64,000 nucleotides of DNA from JAICND01 sp040905905 (GTDB taxonomy: Bacteria; Actinomycetota; Acidimicrobiia; Spongiisociales; ZC4RG35): NCBI GenBank assembly GCA_040905905.1, contig JBBDQN010000050.1, forward strand, positions 174,645-238,644. The letters run 5' to 3'. The position numbers and the translations under genes are program-made. Below are positions 59,117 to 64,000 of the stretch, piece by piece (the stretch's first letter is position 1; every line of letters starts with the position of its first letter). The notes beneath the pieces are model-generated. The model ran no database searches. It worked only from the letters and a program-made list of their open reading frames with translations, and was not told where the DNA came from.

Positions 59117-60349
59117 TCAGTCTTGGGGCGGGCTCGGGTGACCCACTTCATTGGATGCTCTCCTCTTCCTGCTGGAAAGGGGGATGGTCCTGAACCAGGT
59201 CCACAAGGTGAGGTCGTAGACGCTCTTGATCAGGCCGGCGATGACGAACGGCGCTCCGGCTGCGATGCTGATGGCAGCTCCCGCGACTAGTGGACCGATC
59301 GGTCGGACTATGTATCGGGCTGTGTTGGTGTAAGCGATGGCGGCGGTCCTTTCTTCGGGCCGAACCAGAGTCATGACGTAGGCCTGGCGGGTAGGAACGT
59401 CCATCTGTGATAGGGCTGCCCGGGCCAACAACAATCCGGCGGCGATAGAGAGATTGGGGGCGGCAGCGACTGCTGCGAGCAGCAGGTTGGAAGGGAGATG
59501 GGTGAAGACCATGGTGTTGAGCAGCCCCCAGCGACGAGCGATCAATGGTGCAGCCAGGAAAGACAACGTCTGGATGACTCCGATAGCGGCGAATAGAGCT
59601 CCGACTGTTGCCGTGGTGGCGTCAAAACGGTCAATGAGCCAGAAGGCAATGAAGGTCTGAACTACAAACCCTCCAGCGAAGGCGTCGAGGGCAAACAGAC
59701 TGGAGAGCCGAACAACGGCAGGTCGTGACGGGCCCAGGGGCGCGGCTTTCCGACGGCCTTGCGTTGCCTCAACCAGAGGGCTCAACCGACGGGCGATGAC
59801 GATTCCGGTGATCGCGATCGGGATGAACAACAAGAACCACACGCGGTCCGAGGGAGCTCGGTTCCACGCCTCCCTGGCGACTTGGGGGAGAGCGGCGGCG
59901 AGCGCTCCTAGTGATCCGGCCGCAGCCGCGATGGCGTTGTACCAGCCAAACCCAGCGGCCAGGGCATTGGCGTCGAGCCTGCCCGACAGCATGGACAATT
60001 CCAGTGTCGTGAACGGGCCAGACTCGATCACCTCGGCGGATAGTGCACCGGTCAATGCCACCACCACCAGCACCCATAAAGGTGCCGTGCTGGCAAAAAC
60101 CAGCCCGCCAAGACCAAGCGCCAAATACAGCATCTGATAGCTGCGGCGACGGCCCCAGCCGTCTGCCCATCGGGCGGTTGCCAGCTGTGCAATGACTGTG
60201 CCCGCCACCAGCGCCCCCAACACCATCCCGACGTTGAGACCGGAGAGGCCACGTTCGGCCAGCGTCGAGGCCAATAGAACCGATCCGAACCCATAGCCGA
60301 AGGCGCGAACCGCCTGGGAGGCGAGCACCAACCGGACGTCAGCCGCCAA
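59117..60349 (-). CDS. MFS transporter
   Basis: A 410-residue major facilitator with about 12 helices. Between helices 2 and 3 the characteristic loop reads ATARWADGWGRRRSYQML (a DGxGRR version of the MFS signature). It starts with TTG at 60349, which has GAGGG 6 nt upstream. Head-to-head with the split chrB genes, 50 bp apart, so the promoters share this gap. In chromate-resistance loci the transport partner is ChrA; here only an MFS protein sits in the divergent position, so a link to metal resistance is suggestive but unproved. Confidence 0.85.
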   Translation of the reverse strand: MAADVRLVLASQAVRAFGYGFGSVLLASTLAERGLSGLNVGMVLGALVAGTVIAQLATARWADGWGRRRSYQMLYLALGLGGLVFASTAPLWVLVVVALTGALSAEVIESGPFTTLELSMLSGRLDANALAAGFGWYNAIAAAAGSLGALAAALPQVAREAWNRAPSDRVWFLLFIPIAITGIVIARRLSPLVEATQGRRKAAPLGPSRPAVVRLSSLFALDAFAGGFVVQTFIAFWLIDRFDATTATVGALFAAIGVIQTLSFLAAPLIARRWGLLNTMVFTHLPSNLLLAAVAAAPNLSIAAGLLLARAALSQMDVPTRQAYVMTLVRPEERTAAIAYTNTARYIVRPIGPLVAGAAISIAAGAPFVIAGLIKSVYDLTLWTWFRTIPLSSRKRRASNEVGHPSPPQD

Positions 60350-60387
60350 TCGTCACCCTCGACAACCCATCAGGCTCATGAAAGTAG

Positions 60388-60393
60388 TACGAT
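60388..60393 (+). promoter_or_regulatory. Candidate -10 box for chrB genes
   Basis: TACGAT ends 6 nt before the GTG at 60400. There is no ribosome-binding site, so transcription likely begins at the start codon. It lies in the 50-bp gap shared with the divergent MFS gene. Confidence 0.5.
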
Positions 60394-60399
60394 GTAACC

Positions 60400-60879
60400 G
60401 TGGTTGCAATAGAGAATTGGGTGTTTCTGGTCTACCGGGTTCCCCGCGAACCATCCACTCCCCGCATCTCTGTGTGGCGCAAGCTGAAGCGGCTCGGCGT
60501 AGCTCAGGTTGGCGACGGTCTGGTAGCGCTTCCCTATGACGCCTCCACCAAGGAGAGGCTCGAATGGATCGCACATGACATCACCGAAGTTGGCGGCGAT
60601 GCCACGATCTGGATCACGACCCCCGGCATTAGGCGATTCGGCCGCAGCCTGGCTGAGTCTCTCGCTTCAGAGCGGGCGGCGGAATATCGGGAAGTGTGCG
60701 GGCAGGTTGCTGCCAGCGTCGGTTTGGGCCAAGTCGACCGGAGCCGGGCGTTGCGGCGGCTCCGCGCCGAATATCGGCGTATCGAGCGTCGGGATTACTT
60801 CCCACCCGCAGAAAAAGCCGATGCTCGGGAGGCCCTCGATCGGCTCGCTGCGGGTCTGGAGCTGGCGGTCACACCATGA
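60400..60879 (+). CDS. ChrB N-terminal-domain protein
   Basis: A 159-residue protein matching the N-terminal half of ChrB: WVFLVYRVPREPSTPRISVWRKLKRLG, QVGDGLVALPYDASTKERLEWIAHDITEVGGDATIWI, ending in a helical, basic region YRRIERRDYFPPAEKADAREAL. In known ChrB proteins the N- and C-terminal domains are on one chain of about 320 residues and repress chromate resistance genes; here they are two genes overlapping as ATGA. The GTG start is supported by a -10-like box. It may be a DNA-binding regulator sensing chromate or sulfate-like anions. The helix-turn-helix is not obvious. Confidence 0.82.
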   Translation: MVAIENWVFLVYRVPREPSTPRISVWRKLKRLGVAQVGDGLVALPYDASTKERLEWIAHDITEVGGDATIWITTPGIRRFGRSLAESLASERAAEYREVCGQVAASVGLGQVDRSRALRRLRAEYRRIERRDYFPPAEKADAREALDRLAAGLELAVTP

Positions 60880-61292
60880 AGTGGGTCACCCGCACCGGGG
60901 TCCATGTCGACCGGGCTGCTTCGGCTTGGCTTATCGATCGTTTCATCGACCGCGAAGCAGAATTCATCTTCATCGACGACCCCGAGGACGTCCCCGCCGA
61001 GTCCACTCCTTTCGACATGATCGGTGTTGAGCTCACGCACCATGGGGACCGGGTCACCTTCGAGACCATTCTTGATCGTTACAACCTCGACGACCCGATC
61101 CTCAACCAGCTGGGCCGGATCATCCATGAGGCCGATGTCGCCGATGACCTCTACGACGCCCCCGAAGCCGCCTGCCTCGACGCCATCATTCGCGGCCTTT
61201 CGCTCATAGAAACCGACCCCGAGATTCTTGCTGTCAGCCGGCGGCTCTTCGATGGCCTTTACGCCTTGTTCCACCGTCGGCACTCACTCTGA
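60876..61292 (+). CDS. ChrB C-terminal-domain protein
   Basis: A 138-residue protein equal to the C-terminal half of ChrB: MKWVTRTGVHVDRAASAWLIDRFIDREAEFIFID at the start (the signature TRxxxHVDRxASAWLI) and GRIIHEADVADDLYDAPEAACLDAIIRGLS later. His and Asp residues of the family occur in HEADVADD. It overlaps the ChrB-N gene by 4 bp, so both proteins are made together and may re-associate. The ATG start is the natural one; a longer frame reads the preceding gene. Sensor or enzymatic function of this domain in ChrB is unsettled. Confidence 0.85.
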   Translation: MKWVTRTGVHVDRAASAWLIDRFIDREAEFIFIDDPEDVPAESTPFDMIGVELTHHGDRVTFETILDRYNLDDPILNQLGRIIHEADVADDLYDAPEAACLDAIIRGLSLIETDPEILAVSRRLFDGLYALFHRRHSL

Positions 61293-61314
61293 TTGAATGT
61301 GGGTTGGAGTTGTC

Positions 61315-61890
61315 ATGGAGCTTGTCGTTCGCGAACTCACCACAGAGCTTTGGCCCGCGTTCGAGGACCTCTTCGCCACCACCGGCCCGGTTGGTCGCTG
61401 CTGGTGCATGTACTGGCGCATCGGCAGCAAATATCGAGATCGTTCACCCGACGCCAACAAAGAGGCGTTCTTCAGCGTCGTGGGCGAAGGTCCTCCGCCG
61501 GGTCTGCTCGCCTTCGACGACGAAATAGCAGTCGGGTGGTGCCAGCTCACTCCGCGCGGAGCCCTGCCGGCTCTCGATCGGACGCCGCGACTCAGGCGAG
61601 TCGACGACACCCCCGTGTGGTCGATCTCGTGCTTTTACATCCGCAAGGGCTACCGGAGGCAAGGAGTCACTTCGGCGTTGATCGCCGCGGCCGTTGAGAC
61701 GGCACGACGCGGTGGCGCGATTGCTCTCGAGGCATATCCCCTTGATGGCGATCTAACCCCGAGCACCTCGCATACCGGCTACGCATCGACCTTCGAGCGG
61801 GCCGGGTTCACAACCGTCGCCCGTCATGTGCCTGCTCGACCGATCATGCGCTACGAGTTCGGTCCTACCGACTCGGCTGTTCCGTGCTGA
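61315..61890 (+). CDS. GNAT-family N-acetyltransferase
   Basis: A 191-residue acetyltransferase. ELVVRELTTELWPAFEDLF leads, then a CWCMYWRI segment, and the acetyl-CoA site SCFYIRKGYRRQGVTSALIAAAVETARRGGA (R/QxxGxG/A as RRQGVT). The gene begins at ATG 61315 because GGAG lies about 6 nt upstream; an ATG-like GTG-rich stretch at 61297 is not supported. The CWCMYW motif is shared with a GNAT group of unknown substrate in actinobacteria. Located 22 bp after the ChrB-C gene on the same strand. Confidence 0.85.
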   Translation: MELVVRELTTELWPAFEDLFATTGPVGRCWCMYWRIGSKYRDRSPDANKEAFFSVVGEGPPPGLLAFDDEIAVGWCQLTPRGALPALDRTPRLRRVDDTPVWSISCFYIRKGYRRQGVTSALIAAAVETARRGGAIALEAYPLDGDLTPSTSHTGYASTFERAGFTTVARHVPARPIMRYEFGPTDSAVPC

Positions 61891-61909
61891 GCGTCTAGCG
61901 TCGACAGGT

Positions 61910-62506
61910 ATGACCACTCCGTCGCACATCCCCACCTTCCTCATGAAGCAAAACATCACCGTCATGGTCAACCGCTACGAAATTCTGACCGCCAATAGCG
62001 ACGGTTCCGAAGGCCCATTACTGGCCTTTGCCCAACAGAAGCGGATGTCCTTCAAGGAAGAGGTGACCTTCTTTTCGGATTCTTCGAAGTCAAAGAAGTT
62101 GTTTTCGTTCAAGGCCCGACACGGGCTCGACGTAAGGGCCGAGCACGACGTGTTCGACGAGCAGGGAAACGCAATTGGTTGGTTCAAGAAGGAGTTCGCC
62201 ACGAGTCTGCTTCGGTCGACGTGGCAGATGACCTATAACGGGGTCCAGGCCCGGGGACAGGAGCGGCGGCCCGGCATCGCCATCCTCCGCCGGGTTTGGG
62301 ACTTCATACCCGTCGTCGGCGACGTCTGGGTCCCATTCGTCTTCCACTTCGACTTCATCGATCAGACCACAGGTCAGACGGTGATGACCAGCGAAAGGAA
62401 GAAGACGATCAGGGACCGATACGTGATCACCGTCCCCGACTCCCGGCTCGATTTCAGAGTGGCGGCGTCGATGGCGGTGGCACTGGACGCCCTGCAGAGC
62501 CGGTAG
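61910..62506 (+). CDS. LURP-one-like/scramblase-related protein
   Basis: A 198-residue protein with the beta-barrel-like repeats of LURP-one/tubby-like proteins: VNRYEILTANSDGSEGPLLAFAQQKRMSF, EEVTFFSDSSKSKKLFSFKARHGLD, HDVFDEQGNAIGWFKKE and VWVPFVFHFDFIDQTTGQTVMTSERKKTIRDRYVI. In that fold the strands of polar and hydrophobic residues alternate around a central helix, here VAASMAVALDAL. No catalytic residues are expected. ATG at 61910 lies 8 nt after a TAGCGT box. Role unknown; a lipid- or membrane-binding function is plausible by analogy. Confidence 0.7.
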   Translation: MTTPSHIPTFLMKQNITVMVNRYEILTANSDGSEGPLLAFAQQKRMSFKEEVTFFSDSSKSKKLFSFKARHGLDVRAEHDVFDEQGNAIGWFKKEFATSLLRSTWQMTYNGVQARGQERRPGIAILRRVWDFIPVVGDVWVPFVFHFDFIDQTTGQTVMTSERKKTIRDRYVITVPDSRLDFRVAASMAVALDALQSR

Positions 62507-62518
62507 TCATCGGTTCAG

Positions 62519-62601
62519 TGCGGGCGGTGGGACTCGAACCCACATTGGGCGAACCCACCAGATCCTAAATCTGGCGCCTGTGCCAATTCGGCTACGCCCG
62601 C
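62519..62601 (-). tRNA. tRNA-Leu (UAG)
   Basis: An 83-nt class II tRNA on the minus strand. Acceptor GCGGGCG (62601-62595) pairs with CGCCCGC, D-arm GCCGAATTGGCACAGGC, anticodon loop TTTAGGA (anticodon TAG, reading CUA), a long variable arm GTGGGTTCGCCCAA typical of tRNA-Leu, and T-arm TGGGTTCGAGTCCCA. The 3' CCA is not encoded. It lies 17 nt after tRNA-Lys in the same direction. Confidence 0.93.
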
Positions 62602-62622
62602 AATGTTCGAAACTGCGAATCG

Positions 62623-62695
62623 TGGGTCGCCCGGGACTCGAACCCGGAACCTTGGGCTTAAGAGGCCCCTGCTCTGCCAGTTGAGCTAGCAACCC
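62623..62695 (-). tRNA. tRNA-Lys (CUU)
   Basis: A 73-nt tRNA on the minus strand. Acceptor GGGTTGC pairs with GCGACCC (one G-T pair), TAGCTCAACTGGCAGAGC D-arm, anticodon loop CTCTTAA (anticodon CTT, reading AAG) with the stem closed by four Watson-Crick pairs and one mismatch, T-arm CCGGGTTCGAGTCCCGG. CCA is not encoded. It begins only 5 bp after the stop of the 239-aa HTH gene upstream, so processing from a common transcript is likely. Confidence 0.93.
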
Positions 62696-62700
62696 GCAAA

Positions 62701-63420
62701 TCAAATTGTAGCTTTCGAGTCTCCGAGGACTTCTGAGACGACATCCCGCCACGCCATGACACGGTGCCACATGTTGGTGCATCGTTGAACCCGCACCTTG
62801 CATACCCCGTGTGCCAAATGGTTCTTTCGGTGACCGGTCCCCTTCGGCTTAATGAAGGTACGGTAAAAATCGGCATCGGCAAGGCCGGTTGCGTCTTCCC
62901 AATACGTACGAGCGGACTCGTCATCGTTTCCCTCGTGAAGATGCAGCTGAAGAACGAACTCGGCGTCCGGAGCTAGGTATGCGCGCACCCACCGGATGAA
63001 GAATCTGAGTGCCCGCGGGTCCGTGTTGGCGAGCTCGAGAGAGTTCTTCGCTTTGCAACCCTCGGCCCAATAGAGCACCACCCCTGCAAGCCACATCGAA
63101 TCCGTAAGCAGTTCGACAGCTTCGCTCCGAGCTTCATCTCGAATTCTTGCGATTTCGGCTCGGCGCTTCCGTTGGGTGTCGACCGGGATCCCGGTCCTGA
63201 TTCCAGGTGGCCGGCGCCTTTTGATCGCTTCGATCTGGTCCTCTGTTAGCCGGATGTCCTTGCACCAACCCGCCAGAGTGCCCTTGACCACTGGCAAAAC
63301 AGCCATGATCTCGCCGTAAGTCCAACCCTGGCGGCGCAATGATCGTCCTGCTTCAGCCCGCTCCCAGCGGGTCATCCGTTCCCAGTCGATGACCAGTCCC
63401 GCTTCAGAAGGAGTAGCCAT
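62701..63420 (-). CDS. HTH-containing protein of unknown function beside tRNA genes
   Basis: A 239-residue protein. Residues 18-60 form a helix-turn-helix-like region: EAGRSLRRQGWTYGEIMAVLPVVKGTLAGWCKDIRLTEDQ. The rest carries LAGVVLYWAEGCKAKNSLELANTDPRALRFFIRWVRAYL and KNHLAHGVCKVRVQRCTNMWHRVM. This matches a widespread actinobacterial family with HTH plus a WAEG-containing domain resembling homing endonuclease-like folds, as I recall it. No catalytic assignment is safe. ATG 63420 is preceded 6 nt upstream by a minus-strand TATGTT box, so it may be leaderless. Its gene ends 5 bp before tRNA-Lys, a place where mobile genes accumulate; base composition looks like the neighbours'. Confidence 0.7.
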   Translation of the reverse strand: MATPSEAGLVIDWERMTRWERAEAGRSLRRQGWTYGEIMAVLPVVKGTLAGWCKDIRLTEDQIEAIKRRRPPGIRTGIPVDTQRKRRAEIARIRDEARSEAVELLTDSMWLAGVVLYWAEGCKAKNSLELANTDPRALRFFIRWVRAYLAPDAEFVLQLHLHEGNDDESARTYWEDATGLADADFYRTFIKPKGTGHRKNHLAHGVCKVRVQRCTNMWHRVMAWRDVVSEVLGDSKATI

Positions 63421-63426
63421 TGGTCG

Positions 63427-63436
63427 AACATACGAT
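63427..63436. promoter_or_regulatory. Overlapping divergent -10 boxes
   Basis: Plus-strand TACGAT (63431-63436) ends 6 nt before GTG 63443; minus-strand TATGTT (63432-63427) ends 6 nt before ATG 63420. The two boxes share their first two bases, so the divergent genes may compete for one RNA polymerase site. Confidence 0.45.
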
Positions 63437-63442
63437 TAGGTG

Positions 63443-63922
63443 GTGACACTTTTCCTCTCTGTGCGACCGGCGGCTCCGGCCGACTTCGACACCCTGCTCA
63501 AGCTCCAGGACGAGGTCGCCGTCGACCTCCTGAGCCGCGGCATCAGGTGGAACCCGGGAGCGGTCACCCGTGACCATCTAGACGAATGGGTCGGAGAGCA
63601 AGCCCTTATGGTCGGGACCATCGAGGACAAAGTTGTGGGGGCGGTCGCGATCCGATCGGCCGACCGGGGAGGGCGCTGGCCCATAGGGGACCTGGCCGGT
63701 TACCTGCACGACCTGATGGTGTCACCCCAGGTCAAAGGCAATCACCTGGGTCGCCAACTCTTGAATTGGGCCGAGAGCTACATCCGCGGGAGAGGCCGCC
63801 TTCGGGTGCGGCTCGATTGCGACGCCTCCAATGCGAGGTTGTGCCGGTACTACGAGGAGGCGGGATACCGGCGCGCGGGAGAGTTGGACGGATCTGCCCT
63901 GTTTGAGAAGGTGCTGCGGTAG
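63443..63922 (+). CDS. GNAT-family N-acetyltransferase
   Basis: A 159-residue acetyltransferase: FLSVRPAAPADFDTLLKLQDEVAVDLL at the start, then HDLMVSPQVKGNHLGRQLLNWAESYIRGRGR with the acetyl-CoA loop (VKGNHLGR, in place of the consensus QxxGxG/A), and LDCDASNARLCRYYEEAGYRRAGEL at the end. GTG 63443 is chosen over GTG 63440 because a -10-like TACGAT lies 6 nt upstream. Substrate unknown. It stops 3 bp before the end of the convergent tRNA-Pro gene. Confidence 0.85.
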   Translation: MTLFLSVRPAAPADFDTLLKLQDEVAVDLLSRGIRWNPGAVTRDHLDEWVGEQALMVGTIEDKVVGAVAIRSADRGGRWPIGDLAGYLHDLMVSPQVKGNHLGRQLLNWAESYIRGRGRLRVRLDCDASNARLCRYYEEAGYRRAGELDGSALFEKVLR

Positions 63923-63925
63923 TCG

Positions 63926-63999
63926 TCGGGATGGCCGGATTCGAACCGGCGACCCCCTGCTCCCAAAGCAGGTGCGCTACCAAGCTGCGCCACATCCCG
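63926..63999 (-). tRNA. tRNA-Pro (UGG)
   Basis: A 74-nt tRNA on the minus strand. Acceptor CGGGATG pairs with CATCCCG, D-arm GCGCAGCTTGGTAGCGC, anticodon stem CCTGC/GCAGG with loop TTTGGGA (anticodon TGG, reading CCA), T-arm CCGGTTCGAATCCGG. CCA is not encoded. It reaches to within one base of the window end. Confidence 0.94.
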
Positions 64000-64000
64000 G

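Overview
The window is a 64 kb high-GC chromosomal segment packed almost edge to edge with genes. It looks like an actinobacterium, possibly from an acidimicrobial-type lineage rather than the well-studied mycolic or Streptomyces groups. The evidence is the prfB-ftsE-ftsX-smpB-ssrA order, coenzyme F420 genes beside phosphomannomutase/PGI-PMI/adenosylhomocysteinase genes, DUF3499 and DUF5719 proteins, an LpdA-type flavoprotein, an Rv2578c-type radical SAM protein, and many starts with a TANNNT box 6-10 nt upstream and no Shine-Dalgarno, which suggests leaderless transcripts. No insertion sequence, prophage, CRISPR array or rRNA was seen. No gene-free stretch exceeds 300 bases; the largest gaps are about 110-160 bases. 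The exact lineage cannot be settled from the sequence alone.

Layout. (1) 1-13.4 kb is a surface-polysaccharide locus: two large membrane proteins of GT-C type (the first cut by the window edge), a GT2, a GT4-like enzyme, a GT4-GT2 fusion, a secreted M15 peptidase with FG-GAP-like repeats, an initiating sugar-phosphate transferase and a Wzx-like flippase. (2) 13.4-25.7 kb combines a class A PBP with PASTA domains and propionyl/acyl-CoA metabolism: methylmalonyl-CoA mutase large subunit, an LpdA-like flavoprotein, acyl-CoA carboxylase alpha and beta subunits, biotin ligase and a dienelactone-hydrolase-like protein. (3) 25.8-42.8 kb is an envelope, F420 and mannose block: an LCP ligase, UDP-glucose dehydrogenase, cofE/cofD, a giant GT2-membrane protein, a DUF5719 protein, a membrane thioredoxin-like protein, several small Cys-rich proteins, a PTPS-related membrane protein, a polyprenyl-phosphate-type GT2, phosphomannomutase, a degenerate Trm112-like protein, PGI/PMI, AhcY and ComF. 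(4) 42.8-51.7 kb holds translation, secretion and division genes: long HPF, an orphan LuxR-type regulator, SecA, prfB with a programmed +1 frameshift, ftsE-ftsX-M23 peptidase-smpB, and tmRNA. (5) 51.7-64 kb is mixed housekeeping: radical SAM, acyl-CoA dehydrogenase, DUF983, pdxH, an MBL-fold hydrolase, RNase PH, RdgB, DMT and MFS transporters, a split ChrB, GNAT enzymes, a LURP-one-like protein, and three tRNA genes (Leu-UAG, Lys-CUU, Pro-UGG).

How they fit together: regions 1 and 3 can supply sugar nucleotides, lipid-linked sugars, flipping and ligation to the wall. Region 2 encodes most of a propionyl-CoA to succinyl-CoA route, but the B12-binding mutase subunit and the epimerase are not in the window. 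Region 4 couples ribosome rescue (SmpB-tmRNA), ribosome hibernation and FtsEX-driven wall hydrolysis.

The least ordinary observations are: a 38-nt palindromic repeat present twice (one copy abutting the tmRNA promoter), a perfect 23-bp palindrome before the LpdA-like gene, a membrane thioredoxin overlapping a two-cysteine DUF5719 protein, an orphan regulator overlapping hpf, and the recurring leaderless start architecture. All assignments come from reading the sequence and remembered family motifs; no database search was run.
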